A stretch of DNA of 46,749 bases. Origin: Pseudomonas sp. UBA2684 (GTDB taxonomy: Bacteria; Pseudomonadota; Gammaproteobacteria; Pseudomonadales; Pseudomonadaceae). The notes beneath the pieces are model-generated. The model saw nothing but the letters and a program-made list of their open reading frames with translations, was not told the origin of the DNA and made no database searches. Each line of letters starts with the position of its first letter. Position 1 is the first letter of the stretch. This document shows positions 8,183 through 18,191 of this stretch, piece by piece. The position numbers and the translations under genes were made by a program. Location of the stretch: the NCBI GenBank assembly GCA_002354655.1, contig DELY01000059.1, positions 2,925-49,673 of the forward strand, in the 5' to 3' direction.

Positions 8183-9291
8183 CAGTTCGCTCCATCAGGC
8201 GCCATGCCGCGTTGTTTGTGCCAGGCGCGAGCGGCGATCACCACCAGGGTGACCACGGTCAGCGGCAGGACATAGCCGAGCATGGCTTCGCCGAACGTTT
8301 GAGCGAACGGGCGGCCGGTGGCGAACAGCACCAGGTACAGGGTGTAGGCCGCGTAGTAGGCGAGGAACAGCAGGCCTTCCCAGCGGTTGATGCGGTAACC
8401 GGCAAAGAAGATCGGCAGGCAGGCGACGGCCACCGCGATCATCACCGGGAAATCGAAGGCCAGGGCATTCGGCGATACCGAGACCGGCAGTGGCGATACC
8501 AGCGATGCCAGGCCGAGCACGCAGAGCAGGTTGAAAATGTTGCTGCCGACGATATTGCCCACGGCAATATCACGCTCGCCCCTGAGCGCGGCGAGGATCG
8601 AGGTGGCCAGTTCCGGCAGCGAGGTGCCCACCGCGACCACGGTCAGGCCGATCACCAGTTCCGACAGGCCGAGAGCACGGGCCAGGCTGACGGCACCTTC
8701 GACCAGGAAGTTGGAGCCGACTACCAGCAACACCAGGCCGACCACGATCAGGATCAGGTTGATCAGCCAGGCATAGGGTTTCGGCGCTTCGTGCAGGCCG
8801 AACTCCTTGGTGAATTCATCGTCGTCGCTGGCGCTTTTGTCTTTGCGGCTGCTGATGATCAGGAAGGCGGTGTAGGCGAGGATGCCGGCGAACAGGATGG
8901 CGCCGTCGAGCTTGCTCAAGCTGCCGTCCCAGGCCAGGGCATACACCACCAGGCTGGCGCCGATCATGATTGGTACGTCCAGGCGAATCAGTTGGCGCGA
9001 GACGATCAGCGGGGCGATCAGTGCGGTCAGGCCAAGAATCAGCAGCACGTTGGCGATGTTGCTGCCGACCACGTTACCGATGGCCAGGTCGCCGCTGCCG
9101 TCCAGTGCGGCTTGCACGCTGACGGCGGTTTCCGGCGCGCTGGTGCCGAAAGCCACCACGGTGAGGCCGATGATCAGCGGTGGAATGCCGAATTGCGCGG
9201 CCAGCTTGGCGGCGCCGCGTACCAGCACTTCGGCGCCGGCGACCAGCAGCACCAGGCCGGCAATCAGGTAAACGAAGGTCATCAGCGTCAT
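8182..9291 (-). CDS. Calcium/sodium antiporter, CaCA family (YrbG-like)
   Basis: 369-aa inner-membrane cation exchanger. The two inverted CaCA alpha-repeats are plain: GTSAPETAVSVQAAL...GNVVGSNIANVLLILG in the N-terminal half and GTSLPELATSILAAL...GNIVGSNIFNLLCVLG in the C-terminal half, each flanked by hydrophobic helices (about ten in all). A charged cytoplasmic loop (SSRKDKSASDDDEFTKEFG) separates the halves. The family exchanges Ca2+ for Na+ or H+. The E. coli homologue yrbG lies next to kdsD; here the gene is about 24 kb from kdsD and is coupled to a CMD protein instead. It is slightly longer than YrbG (about 325 aa) because of the loop and a C-terminal extra helix. Confidence 0.88.
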   Translation of the reverse strand: MTLMTFVYLIAGLVLLVAGAEVLVRGAAKLAAQFGIPPLIIGLTVVAFGTSAPETAVSVQAALDGSGDLAIGNVVGSNIANVLLILGLTALIAPLIVSRQLIRLDVPIMIGASLVVYALAWDGSLSKLDGAILFAGILAYTAFLIISSRKDKSASDDDEFTKEFGLHEAPKPYAWLINLILIVVGLVLLVVGSNFLVEGAVSLARALGLSELVIGLTVVAVGTSLPELATSILAALRGERDIAVGNIVGSNIFNLLCVLGLASLVSPLPVSVSPNALAFDFPVMIAVAVACLPIFFAGYRINRWEGLLFLAYYAAYTLYLVLFATGRPFAQTFGEAMLGYVLPLTVVTLVVIAARAWHKQRGMAPDGAN

Positions 9292-9349
9292 AACAAGGGC
9301 TCCATAAAAGTGGCGCTAGTTTAATCATCGGCTTGCGCGGCGCCAGAGG

Positions 9350-9394
9350 CTGAACAGGGCTGTCTACAGCTTCTTTGTAAACAGCTGTGTTCAG
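9350..9394 (-). other. Imperfect stem-loop at the end of the rlpA-like gene
   Basis: ctgaacagggctgt (9350-9363) and acagctgtgttcag (9381-9394) pair at 12 of 14 positions around a 17-nt loop. The stop codon of the lipoprotein gene lies in the right arm. There is no T-run after it, so termination is uncertain. Confidence 0.35.
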
Positions 9395-9762
9395 TCGGCC
9401 AGTTGTTCCACGCGCACCGGCACTACGCCGTCGCGCAGCATGTCCAGCTGTTCGGCAGCCTTGTGCGAGAGGTCGATAATGCGCTTCTTGGCATAGGGGC
9501 CGCGGTCGTTGATGCGTACCACCACGCGCTTGTCGTTACGCAGGTTGGTCACCTGTACCCGACTGCCAAAGGGCAGGCTGCGGTGCGCGGCGGTCAGCGC
9601 GTGCTGGTTGAAGCGCTCGCCGCTGGCGGTCTTGTTGCCATGGTGGCGCGCGCCGTAATAGGACGCCTGGCCCTCGGCGCGATAGCCGCGTGGATCGACC
9701 TGGCCCTGGCTGGCGCAGGCGCTGAGCAAGAGGACAGTGGCAAGCAGGAAAAGCAGACGCAT
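9391..9762 (-). CDS. RlpA-like septal-ring lipoprotein (double-psi beta-barrel)
   Basis: 123-aa lipoprotein. The lipobox LSAC places the lipidated cysteine at residue 16, with Ala at +2, consistent with outer-membrane sorting. The rest is one DPBB domain: [21 protein letters not shown], then [23 protein letters not shown] and a final [12 protein letters not shown]. RlpA-family proteins with this fold can cleave naked glycan strands; this one is short and lacks the C-terminal SPOR domain that targets full RlpA to the septum. The ATG at 9762 was chosen because it gives a proper signal peptide and follows GGAG; the frame stays open to 9906, but that part is low in signal and runs through a dispersed repeat. 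Confidence 0.85.
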   Translation of the reverse strand: MRLLFLLATVLLLSACASQGQVDPRGYRAEGQASYYGARHHGNKTASGERFNQHALTAAHRSLPFGSRVQVTNLRNDKRVVVRINDRGPYAKKRIIDLSHKAAEQLDMLRDGVVPVRVEQLAD

Positions 9763-9789
9763 AGGTGGCTCCGCTGCGTGGGCATATTG

Positions 9790-9820
9790 ATGGGTGTCGC
9801 GGCGCTCGACCCATCCTACG
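9790..9820 (-). repeat. Dispersed palindrome, family A, copy 1
   Basis: Read on the minus strand it starts cgtaggatgggtcgagcgcc and ends cacccat. It is the most divergent of three copies (others at 24678-24710 and 40962-40994) built as cgtagg-tgggtt-N-aaccca. It lies upstream of the rlpA-like gene. Confidence 0.6.
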
Positions 9821-9828
9821 AATAACAC

Positions 9829-9850
9829 AACGCCGGGCTGACCCGGCGTT
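9829..9850 (-). terminator. Perfect 9-bp hairpin downstream of gatB
   Basis: aacgccggg and cccggcgtt pair perfectly around a 4-nt loop. On the minus strand it is followed by the T-rich gtgttatt. It is a plausible back-up terminator for gatCAB, or a structure in the leader of the rlpA-like gene. Confidence 0.5.
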
Positions 9851-9914
9851 GATAGAGCAAGCCATCCATGGCCGGTCGTTCGCTGGGCCAACGCGTGCGT
9901 TGGCATGCTCTTAG

Positions 9915-9936
9915 AAAAGAAGGGGGCTCACCCTTC
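9915..9936 (-). terminator. Intrinsic terminator overlapping the gatB stop codon
   Basis: On the minus strand GAAGGG and CCCTTC form a stem, and TTTT follows. The TGA stop of gatB (9930-9928) sits in the loop, so a terminating ribosome would cover the structure. Confidence 0.5.
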
Positions 9937-11376
9937 GAGCTTTTTCTTTAGCAATTCGTTCACTTGGCCGGGGTTGGCCTTGCCTTTCGAGGCTTTCATG
10001 GCCTGGCCGACGAAGAACCCGAACATCTTGCCGCGCTTGGCCTCATCACTGGCGCGGTACTGCTCGACCTGCTCGGCGTTAGCCGCCAGCACCTCGTCGA
10101 GCATCGACTCGATGGCGCCGGAGTCGGTGACCTGCTTAAGCCCTTTGGCTTCGATGATGGCGTCAGCAGATTCGCCTTCGCCAGCCGCCAGGGCCTCGAA
10201 GACCATCTTGGCGATCTTGCCGCTGATGGTGTTGTCCTTTATGCGCAGGATCATCCCGCCCAGTTGCGCGGCGGAAACCGGTGACTGCTCGATGTCCAGG
10301 TTGCCACTGTTGAGCAGGCTGGACAGCTCGCCCATCACCCAGTTGGCGGCCAGTTTGGCATCGCCACACACGGCGTTGACCGCCTCGAAGTAGTCGGCCA
10401 GTTCACGGCTGGCGGCCAGTACGTCGGCGTCATAGGCGGACAGGCCGAACTCGCGCTCGAAGCGCTCGCGCTTCTGCACCGGCAGTTCCGGCAGGCTGGC
10501 GCGCACTTCGTCGAGGAAACTCTGCTCGATCACCACCGGCAGCAGGTCCGGGCAGGGGAAGTAACGGTAGTCGTTGGCTTCTTCCTTGCTGCGCATGGAG
10601 CGCGTCTGATCCTTGTTCGGGTCGTACAGGCGGGTTTCCTGCACCACCTTGCCGCCGTCTTCGATCAGCTCGATCTGCCGTTGCACTTCGTGGTTGATGG
10701 CTTTTTCGATAAAGCGGAACGAGTTGACGTTCTTGATCTCGGCGCGGGTGCCGAACTCGGCCTGGCCTTTCGGCCGTACCGAGACGTTGCAGTCGCAGCG
10801 CAGCGAGCCTTCGGCCATGTTGCCGTCGCAGATACCCAGGTAGCGCACCAGGGCGTGGATCGCCTTGACGTAGGCCACCGCTTCCTTGGCCGAACGGATA
10901 TCCGGCTCGGAAACGATCTCCAGCAGCGGCGTGCCGGCACGGTTGAGGTCGATGCCGCTCATGCCGTGGAAGTCTTCGTGCAGGCTCTTGCCGGCGTCTT
11001 CTTCCAGGTGCGCGCGGGTAATGCCGATGCGCTTGCTGGTACCGTCTTCCAGGGTGATGTCGAGGAGGCCCTTGCCGACGATGGGGTCATCCATCTGGCT
11101 GGTCTGGTAGCCCTTGGGCAGGTCCGGGTAGAAGTAGTTCTTGCGCGCGAAGATGTTGCTTGGCGCGATGTGCGCGTCGATCGCCAGGCCGAACTTGCAG
11201 GCCATGCGCACGGCTTCGGCGTTGAGCACCGGCAGGGTGCCGGGCATGCCGAGGTCAACCAGGCTGGCCTGGGTGTTGGGCTCGGCACCGAAGGTGGTGG
11301 CGCTGGCCGAGAAGATCTTCGACTTAGTGCTGAGTTGGGCGTGGATTTCCAGGCCGATTACGGTTTCCCATTGCAT
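9928..11376 (-). CDS. gatB: Aspartyl/glutamyl-tRNA amidotransferase subunit B
   Basis: 482-aa subunit B of the GatCAB amidotransferase, full length. It opens with the GatB signature [13 protein letters not shown], followed by the kinase-like core ([43 protein letters not shown]), and ends in the helical YqeY-like tail domain that binds tRNA ([21 protein letters not shown]). GatB activates the misacylated Glu-tRNA(Gln) or Asp-tRNA(Asn) with ATP and receives ammonia from GatA. It is the last gene of gatCAB, starting 11 bp after gatA. Confidence 0.97.
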   Translation of the reverse strand: MQWETVIGLEIHAQLSTKSKIFSASATTFGAEPNTQASLVDLGMPGTLPVLNAEAVRMACKFGLAIDAHIAPSNIFARKNYFYPDLPKGYQTSQMDDPIVGKGLLDITLEDGTSKRIGITRAHLEEDAGKSLHEDFHGMSGIDLNRAGTPLLEIVSEPDIRSAKEAVAYVKAIHALVRYLGICDGNMAEGSLRCDCNVSVRPKGQAEFGTRAEIKNVNSFRFIEKAINHEVQRQIELIEDGGKVVQETRLYDPNKDQTRSMRSKEEANDYRYFPCPDLLPVVIEQSFLDEVRASLPELPVQKRERFEREFGLSAYDADVLAASRELADYFEAVNAVCGDAKLAANWVMGELSSLLNSGNLDIEQSPVSAAQLGGMILRIKDNTISGKIAKMVFEALAAGEGESADAIIEAKGLKQVTDSGAIESMLDEVLAANAEQVEQYRASDEAKRGKMFGFFVGQAMKASKGKANPGQVNELLKKKLEG

Positions 11377-11387
11377 GTCAGTCGTCC

Positions 11388-12839
11388 TCAGAATCCAGCC
11401 GGAGCTTGTGTGTGCCAGTCAGTGACCTGTTGGTACTGGTGGGCGACGTTGAGCAGGCGGCCTTCCTGGAAGTAAGGGGCGAGCAGTTGCACACCGACCG
11501 GCAGGCCATCGACGAAGCCGGCGGGCATCGACAGGCCGGGGATGCCGGCGAGGTTGGCGGTGATGGTGTAGATGTCTTCCAGGTAGGCGGCGACCGGGTC
11601 GTTGTTCTTCTCGCCGAGCTTCCAGGCCAGGTTTGGCGTGGTTGGGCCGAGGATCACGTCGACGTCATTGAAGGCAGCGACGAAGTCGTTCTTGATCAGC
11701 CGGCGGATCTTCTGCGCCTTCAGGTAGTAGGCGTCGTAGTAGCCGGCGGACAGCGCGTAGGTGCCGACCATGATGCGGCGCTTCACTTCCGCGCCGAAGC
11801 CTTCGCCGCGCGAGCGCTTGTACAGGTCTTCGAGGTTGACCGGGTTCTCGCAGCGATAGCCGAAGCGCACGCCGTCGAAGCGCGACAGGTTGGAGCTGGC
11901 TTCGGCCGGGGCGATTACGTAGTAGGCGGGAATCGCGTGCTGCATATTCGGCAGGCTGATTTCCTTGACGGTTGCGCCGAGCTTTTTCAGCTCGTCCACC
12001 ACGGCCATGACCTTCTCACCGATGCGGGCGTCCAGGCCTGCGCCGAAGTATTCCTTCGGCAGGCCGATACGCAGGCCGTTCAACGGTTGGCTCAGGGCCA
12101 CCAGGTAATCATCGACCGGTTGATCAACGCTGGTGCTGTCCTTGGTGTCGAAACCGGCCATGGCTTGCAGCATCAGGGCGCAGTCTTCGGCGGTGCGTGC
12201 CAGCGGGCCACCTTGGTCGAGGCTGGAGGCGTAGGCGATCATGCCCCAGCGCGAGACGCGGCCGTAGGTCGGCTTGATCCCGGTAAGGTTGGTCAGCGCC
12301 GCCGGCTGGCGGATCGAGCCGCCGGTGTCGGTGCCGGTGGCGGCCGGCAGTAGGCGTGCGGCCACCGCCGCAGCGGAGCCGCCGGAGGAGCCGCCCGGTA
12401 CGCAGGTCAGGTCCCAGGGGTTCTTCACCGCGCCGTAGTGGCTGGATTCGTTGGCCGAGCCCATGGCGAATTCATCCATGTTCAGCTTGCCCAGGGTCAC
12501 GCTGCCGGCGTTGGCGAGTTTCTCGACCACGGTGGCGTTATACGGGGCCTTGAAGCCGCTGAGGATCTTCGAACCGCAGCTGGTCAGCACGTCTTGGGTG
12601 CAGAACAGGTCCTTGTGGCCAATCGGTGCGCCGAGCAGGGCGCCGCTCTCGCCACCCGCGCGGCGGGCGTCGGCGGCTTGGGCCTGACTCAGGGCCAGGT
12701 CGGCGGTGACGGTAATGAAACTGTTGAGTTGCGGGTCGAGTTGCTGAATGCGCGCCAGCAGGCTGCGCGTCAGTTCTTCGGCGGAAAACTGTTTGGCGGC
12801 GAGTCCGCGGGCGATCTCGGCCAGGGTCAATTGATGCAT
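11388..12839 (-). CDS. gatA: Aspartyl/glutamyl-tRNA amidotransferase subunit A
   Basis: 483-aa amidase-signature protein, the glutaminase subunit of GatCAB. The Ser-cisSer-Lys triad is visible as Lys76 (PIGHKDLF), cis-Ser151 ([10 protein letters not shown]) and Ser175 ([10 protein letters not shown]). It hydrolyses glutamine to supply ammonia to GatB. It lies 16 bp downstream of gatC and 11 bp upstream of gatB in a tight leftward operon. The conserved triad and full length argue for a genuine GatA rather than a stand-alone amidase. Confidence 0.97.
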   Translation of the reverse strand: MHQLTLAEIARGLAAKQFSAEELTRSLLARIQQLDPQLNSFITVTADLALSQAQAADARRAGGESGALLGAPIGHKDLFCTQDVLTSCGSKILSGFKAPYNATVVEKLANAGSVTLGKLNMDEFAMGSANESSHYGAVKNPWDLTCVPGGSSGGSAAAVAARLLPAATGTDTGGSIRQPAALTNLTGIKPTYGRVSRWGMIAYASSLDQGGPLARTAEDCALMLQAMAGFDTKDSTSVDQPVDDYLVALSQPLNGLRIGLPKEYFGAGLDARIGEKVMAVVDELKKLGATVKEISLPNMQHAIPAYYVIAPAEASSNLSRFDGVRFGYRCENPVNLEDLYKRSRGEGFGAEVKRRIMVGTYALSAGYYDAYYLKAQKIRRLIKNDFVAAFNDVDVILGPTTPNLAWKLGEKNNDPVAAYLEDIYTITANLAGIPGLSMPAGFVDGLPVGVQLLAPYFQEGRLLNVAHQYQQVTDWHTQAPAGF

Positions 12840-12855
12840 GGCTAGGCTCTTTCCC

Positions 12856-13143
12856 TTACTCGATGACTTTCGGAACCAGGTACAGGCCGTTTTCCACGGC
12901 CGGGGCGATGGCTTGGTAGGCGTCGCGGCGATTTGTTTCGCTGACCAGGTCGGCGCGCAGGCGCTGAGTCGCTTCCAGCGGGTGAGCCAGCGGCTCGATG
13001 CCGGTGGTGTCGACGGCCTGCATCTGGTCGATCAGGCCGAGAATGTTGTTGAGGGTCGCAGTGGTTTGCGGAAGATCGTCTTCATTCAGGCCCAGTCGGG
13101 CTAGATGTGCGATCTTTTCCACGTCGGAGCGTTCAAGCGCCAT
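12856..13143 (-). CDS. gatC: Aspartyl/glutamyl-tRNA amidotransferase subunit C
   Basis: 95-aa GatC, the belt subunit that wraps round GatA and stabilises its contact with GatB. The start [19 protein letters not shown] is the standard N-terminus, and the family motif [22 protein letters not shown] follows. The ATG at 13143 follows a GGAG sequence; an upstream in-frame ATG at 13170 is rejected. First gene of gatCAB, divergent from mreB across a 237-bp gap. Confidence 0.96.
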   Translation of the reverse strand: MALERSDVEKIAHLARLGLNEDDLPQTTATLNNILGLIDQMQAVDTTGIEPLAHPLEATQRLRADLVSETNRRDAYQAIAPAVENGLYLVPKVIE

Positions 13144-13307
13144 CGGAGTCTCCCTATAAAAGGCAGCCAACAGCGGGCGGCCAGTGGAAATGTGAACGAG
13201 TCACCGTGCAGAGAAGTGCAGGGAACGGATGTTATGAGCAGGCGGTCAAAGGCCGCGATGATGGGCCGAGGAGCCCGGAAAAACCGGCAATCTAACATAT
13301 TGGCGCC

Positions 13308-13336
13308 TTGCTCAAAATCCCTGTCGTTGTTAGAGT
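13308..13336 (+). promoter_or_regulatory. Putative sigma-70 promoter of mreB
   Basis: TTGCTC (13308-13313) and TAGAGT (13331-13336) are separated by exactly 17 bp and lie 45 bp before the mreB ATG. The reverse complement of the -35 region reads TTGAGC, which could serve a divergent gatC promoter (TTGAGC, 15 bp, TAGATT); that second reading is weak. Confidence 0.5.
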
Positions 13337-13368
13337 TTGCCGCACTTTTTTACCCACGCGTTGCCTAG

Positions 13369-14418
<1,050 letters not shown>

Positions 14419-14439
14419 GCGCGACCGCTCCAAGTCTTG

Positions 14440-14479
14440 AGCTGCAAGCCGGGTTCTACCCGCTTGCAGCTTTTGTTTT
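14440..14479 (+). terminator. Terminator/attenuator between mreB and mreC
   Basis: agctgcaagc (14440-14449) and gcttgcagct (14462-14471) form a perfect 10-bp stem around a short loop, followed by tttgtttt. It has the form of an intrinsic terminator inside the mre operon and would make mreB mRNA exceed mreCD mRNA. Confidence 0.7.
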
Positions 14480-14506
14480 GCTGCCTGACGCTGTGAGGAG
14501 CTGCCG

Positions 14507-15490
14507 ATCAAACCGCTATTTGCCAAAGGTCCTTCGCTGGGTGTGCGCCTGTTGGTGTTCGCCGTGCTATCGGCTGCGCTGATGGTGGTGGATGCGCGGT
14601 TAACCGTGCTGCAATCGGTACGCAGTCAGCTGGGGCTGATCGTTGAGCCGGTGTATTGGCTCGGGCGCCTGCCCGTCACTCTGTGGGAAGGTGCCACCGA
14701 AGAGCTCAGCTCGCGCACCGAACTGGTTGCCGAGAACGAAAAGCTCAAGGCCGAACAGTTGATGATGCAGCGCCGCGTGCAAAAACTGGCGGCCCTGACT
14801 GAACAGAACGTGCGCTTGCGCGAGTTGCTCAACTCCGCGGCGCTGGTCGACGACGATGTACTGGCTACCGAGCTGATCGGCATCGACCCCAACCCCTTTA
14901 CCCACCGCATTCTGATCGACAAGGGCACGAAGGATGGCGTGGTACTGGGCCAGCCGGTGCTGGATGCGCGCGGCCTGATGGGCCAGGTGGTCGAGGTCAT
15001 GCCCTACACCTCGCGCGTGTTGCTGCTCACCGATACCACCCACAGCATTCCCGTGCAGGTCAATCGCAACGGCTTGCGTGCCATCGCCAGCGGCACCGGC
15101 AACCCGGAGCGCCTGGAGCTGCGCCACGTGGCCGATACCGCGGATATCAAGGAAGGCGATCTGTTGGTCAGCTCCGGGCTTGGCCAGCGCTTCCCTTCCG
15201 GATATCCGGTGGCCACGGTGACCGAAGTGGTGCACGACTCCGGCCAGCCGTTTGCGATTGTTCGCGCCATGCCGACGGCCAATTTGAACCGCAGCCGCTA
15301 CATGCTGCTGGTGTTTACCGACCCGCGTTCGCCGGAGCAGCGCGCCACCGAGTCCGCCGAGGCGCAGGAAGCGGCGGATCGTCAGGCGCAAGAGCAGGCG
15401 CCGTCGCCGTCCGCCGCACAAGCTGCATCGCCGCCAGCGGCGAGCGACGCGCCCAGCTCTGCCGACGCTGACCAAGAGGCTCGCCAATGA
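14507..15490 (+). CDS. mreC: Rod shape-determining protein MreC (probable non-AUG start)
   Basis: Inner-membrane, mostly periplasmic scaffold of the elongasome. It has one N-terminal membrane helix (VRLLVFAVLSAALMVVDA), a coiled coil (LVAENEKLKAEQLMMQRRVQKL) and the double beta-barrel MreC domain (RILIDKGTKDGVVLGQPV to NLNRSRYMLLVF). A low-complexity Ala/Ser/Pro tail of about 45 residues ends the protein. The start is odd. No in-frame ATG exists between the stop at 14486 and the membrane helix. A clean AGGAG (14496-14500) is 6 nt from an ATC codon at 14507, giving IKPLFAKGPSLG before the helix; the first conventional start is GTG 14543, with no ribosome site. About 327 aa from 14507, 315 from 14543. 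Stop overlaps mreD by ATGA. Confidence 0.9.
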   Translation: MKPLFAKGPSLGVRLLVFAVLSAALMVVDARLTVLQSVRSQLGLIVEPVYWLGRLPVTLWEGATEELSSRTELVAENEKLKAEQLMMQRRVQKLAALTEQNVRLRELLNSAALVDDDVLATELIGIDPNPFTHRILIDKGTKDGVVLGQPVLDARGLMGQVVEVMPYTSRVLLLTDTTHSIPVQVNRNGLRAIASGTGNPERLELRHVADTADIKEGDLLVSSGLGQRFPSGYPVATVTEVVHDSGQPFAIVRAMPTANLNRSRYMLLVFTDPRSPEQRATESAEAQEAADRQAQEQAPSPSAAQAASPPAASDAPSSADADQEARQ

Positions 15491-15975
15491 TCGCTGTCCG
15501 TGCGCGCAATGTCTGGGTGATCTGGCTCAGCCTGGCGTTGGCCCTGCTGCTCAGCGTGGCCACCTTGCCGAAGTTCATGGAAGTTGGCCGGCCGCTGTGG
15601 CTGGCCCTGTTCCTGACCTATTGGGTGTTGGCCCTGCCGCACCGTGTGGGCATGACCACCGCGTGGTGCATCGGCCTGCTGGCCGATGTGCTGAACGGCA
15701 CGCTGCTTGGGCAGAATGCATTGATCCTGACCTTGATCACCTTCCTGGTGCTGACCTTACATCAGCGTCTGCGCATGTTCCCCATGTGGCAGCAAAGCAT
15801 GGTGTTGCTGGTGGTGTTCGGCCTCGCGCAGTTGGTGCAGCTGTGGCTCAATGCCTTGACCGGCAGCCGCCCGCCGACCTTGGCGTTTGTCTTGCCGGCC
15901 TTGGTCAGTGCGCTGCTCTGGCCATGGATCTGCACCATCCTGCGCAGTGTGCATCAGCGCCTCAGCGTTAACTGA
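15487..15975 (+). CDS. mreD: Rod shape-determining protein MreD
   Basis: 162-aa integral membrane protein with about five hydrophobic helices and few polar loops. It carries MreD-type sequence [26 protein letters not shown], in which the acidic residue in GLLADV is conserved. It partners MreC in activating the RodA-PBP2 synthase. The start overlaps the mreC stop (ATGA), so the two are translationally coupled. Confidence 0.95.
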   Translation: MIAVRARNVWVIWLSLALALLLSVATLPKFMEVGRPLWLALFLTYWVLALPHRVGMTTAWCIGLLADVLNGTLLGQNALILTLITFLVLTLHQRLRMFPMWQQSMVLLVVFGLAQLVQLWLNALTGSRPPTLAFVLPALVSALLWPWICTILRSVHQRLSVN

Positions 15976-15993
15976 ACAGGGCTTGGCCCTGTT
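15975..15993 (+). other. Stem-loop between mreD and maf
   Basis: aacagggc and gccctgtt pair perfectly around a 3-nt loop, right after the mreD stop. No T-run follows, so read-through into maf is expected. Confidence 0.45.
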
Positions 15994-16016
15994 ATACCCG
16001 ACAGGGAGAAGTCAGC

Positions 16017-16616
16017 ATGGCCACGCTTTACCTGGCTTCGGGGTCGCCGCGTAGACGTGAATTGTTGACGCAAATCGGTGTGCCCTTCATCACGCAAATC
16101 GTCCCCATTGATGAAAACTCATTGCCAGATGAGTCGCCTAGCGCCTATGTAGAGCGGCTGGCCCGTGCGAAAGCGCAGGCTGGGCTGGCTGCCTTGGATA
16201 ATCCGCAGGAGGCCGTGGCGCTCGGCGCCGATACGGCGGTGGTGCTCGATGGGCGCATCCTCGGCAAGCCCGCCGACCGTGCAGAGGCCCTGGCCACCCT
16301 GGCGGCGTTGTCCGGTCGGGAGCATCAGGTGCTGACGGCGGTGGCCCTGGCTGCGCCGGGAAAAGTCGCGGCGCGGGTGGTCGTCAGTCAGGTAACCTTC
16401 AGGGTATTGAGTCCGCTGGAGATTGCCGCGTACTGGGCCAGTGGCGAGCCGCAGGACAAGGCCGGCAGTTACGGTATCCAGGGCCTGGCGGCGGTATTCG
16501 TCAGTCAGTTGCAGGGCAGCTATTCGGCCGTGGTGGGGTTGCCCCTGTGCGAAACCGCCGAGCTGCTCGCAGAGTTCGCTATTCCGTGCTGGCAGTCGCT
16601 GCCAGCCCACCGATAA
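16017..16616 (+). CDS. maf: Maf/YhdE-type nucleoside-triphosphate pyrophosphatase
   Basis: 199-aa Maf-superfamily protein. The N-terminal nucleotide site [14 protein letters not shown], the central [16 protein letters not shown] and the C-terminal [13 protein letters not shown]...[11 protein letters not shown] are all family hallmarks. It hydrolyses non-canonical or pyrimidine triphosphates (dTTP/UTP and modified bases in the YhdE subgroup) to monophosphates and can slow septation when over-produced. The ATG follows AGGGAGAA. It sits 41 bp after mreD and 86 bp before rng, the usual mreD-maf-rng order. Confidence 0.94.
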   Translation: MATLYLASGSPRRRELLTQIGVPFITQIVPIDENSLPDESPSAYVERLARAKAQAGLAALDNPQEAVALGADTAVVLDGRILGKPADRAEALATLAALSGREHQVLTAVALAAPGKVAARVVVSQVTFRVLSPLEIAAYWASGEPQDKAGSYGIQGLAAVFVSQLQGSYSAVVGLPLCETAELLAEFAIPCWQSLPAHR

Positions 16617-16702
16617 GAGGTTGTGGGTCGCGGGCAAGTGGCCGCCTTCGCTGAAGGCGTCAGTCGCCGAGCTTGCAACGTCAGCTCAGAAGAGATGGCC
16701 GC

Positions 16703-18160
16703 ATGAGTGAAGAGATTCTGATCAACATCACGCCGATGGAATCGCGCGTGGCAGTGGTGGAAAACGGCGTTTTGCAGGAAGTGCATGTCGAGCGCACGCA
16801 GAAGCGCGGCATCGTCGGCAATATCTACAAAGGCAAGGTGGTGCGCGTGTTGCCGGGCATGCAGGCGGCATTCGTCGACATCGGCCTGGAGCGTGCCGCG
16901 TTCATCCATGCCTCGGAAATCTCCAGCCGCGAAGGCCCGGCGGTGGAAAGCATCAGCGCGCTGGTGCATGAAGGCCAGAGCCTGGTGGTGCAGGTGACCA
17001 AGGACCCGATTGGCAGCAAGGGCGCGCGCCTGACCACTCAGCTGTCGATTCCCTCGCGCTACCTGGTGTACATGCCGCGTACCAGCCATGTCGGCATTTC
17101 CCTGAAGATCGAGGACGAAGCCGAGCGCGAGCGCCTCAAGCAGGTGGTCACCGACTGTATCGCCGCCGAAGGCATCGAAGAAGCTGGCGGCTTTATCCTG
17201 CGCACCGCCGCCGATGGCGCCGGCGCCGACGAGATCCTCATCGATATCCGCTACCTGCGCCGGCTGTGGGATCAGATCGCTGCGCAGATGCAGACCGCAT
17301 CGGCGCCGTCGGTGATCTACGAAGACCTCAGCCTGGCGCTGCGCACCCTGCGCGACCTGGTCAGCCTGCGCACCGAAAAAATCCGCGTCGACTCACGGGA
17401 AACCTTCCAGAAGATCACCCAGTTCGTCGACGAACTGATGCCGGAAATCGCCGACCGCCTGGAGCATTACCCCGGTGAGCGGCCGATCTTCGATCTCTAT
17501 GGCGTCGAGGACGAGATCCAGAAAGCCCTCGAGCGCAAGGTGCCGCTGAAGTCCGGTGGCTACCTGGTGATCGACCCGGCCGAGGCGATGAGCACCATCG
17601 ACGTCAACACCGGTGCGTTCGTCGGTCACCGCACGCTCGAAGAAACCATCTTCAAGACCAACCTGGAGGCGGCGACCGCGATTGCCCGCCAGCTGCGCCT
17701 GCGCAACCTGGGCGGGATCATCATCATCGACTTCATCGACATGGAAGACGAAGAACACCAGCGCCAGGTACTGCGCACCCTGGAAAAACAGCTGGAGCGC
17801 GATCACGCCAAGACCAACATCATCGGTATCACCGAGCTGGGCCTGGTGCAGATGACCCGCAAGCGCACCCGCGAGAGTCTCGAGCAGATCCTTTGCGAGC
17901 CGTGCAGCTGCTGCCAGGGACGCGGCAAGCTGAAAACCCCGGAGACCACCTGCTACGAAATCTTCCGCGAAATCCTCCGCGAGGCCCGCGCCTATCAGGC
18001 CGAGGGTTACCGGGTGCTGGCCAACCAGAAAGTGGTCGACCGGTTGCTGGACGAGGAATCGGGCAATGTCGCCGACCTGGAGGCGTTTATCGGCCGCACG
18101 ATCAAGTTTCAGGTCGAGAGCATGTACTCCCAGGAGCAATACGATGTGGTCCTGCTGTGA
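16703..18160 (+). CDS. rng: Ribonuclease G
   Basis: 485-aa endoribonuclease of the RNase E/G family, without the long C-terminal degradosome scaffold of RNase E. An S1-like RNA-binding domain lies at about 39-130 (GNIYKGKVVRVLPGMQAAFVD). The catalytic Mg2+ aspartates are Asp300 (STIDVNTGAF) and Asp343 (IIIIDFIDM). Cys398 and Cys401 in CEPCSCCQGRG form the zinc-link. RNase G matures the 5' end of 16S rRNA and cleaves some mRNAs. The ATG at 16703 (MSEEILINITP) is the standard N-terminus; an in-frame upstream start at 16673 is rejected. Confidence 0.97.
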   Translation: MSEEILINITPMESRVAVVENGVLQEVHVERTQKRGIVGNIYKGKVVRVLPGMQAAFVDIGLERAAFIHASEISSREGPAVESISALVHEGQSLVVQVTKDPIGSKGARLTTQLSIPSRYLVYMPRTSHVGISLKIEDEAERERLKQVVTDCIAAEGIEEAGGFILRTAADGAGADEILIDIRYLRRLWDQIAAQMQTASAPSVIYEDLSLALRTLRDLVSLRTEKIRVDSRETFQKITQFVDELMPEIADRLEHYPGERPIFDLYGVEDEIQKALERKVPLKSGGYLVIDPAEAMSTIDVNTGAFVGHRTLEETIFKTNLEAATAIARQLRLRNLGGIIIIDFIDMEDEEHQRQVLRTLEKQLERDHAKTNIIGITELGLVQMTRKRTRESLEQILCEPCSCCQGRGKLKTPETTCYEIFREILREARAYQAEGYRVLANQKVVDRLLDEESGNVADLEAFIGRTIKFQVESMYSQEQYDVVLL

Positions 18161-18191
18161 CGCGGCCGAGCGCTGGCAGGAGATGAGCTGA

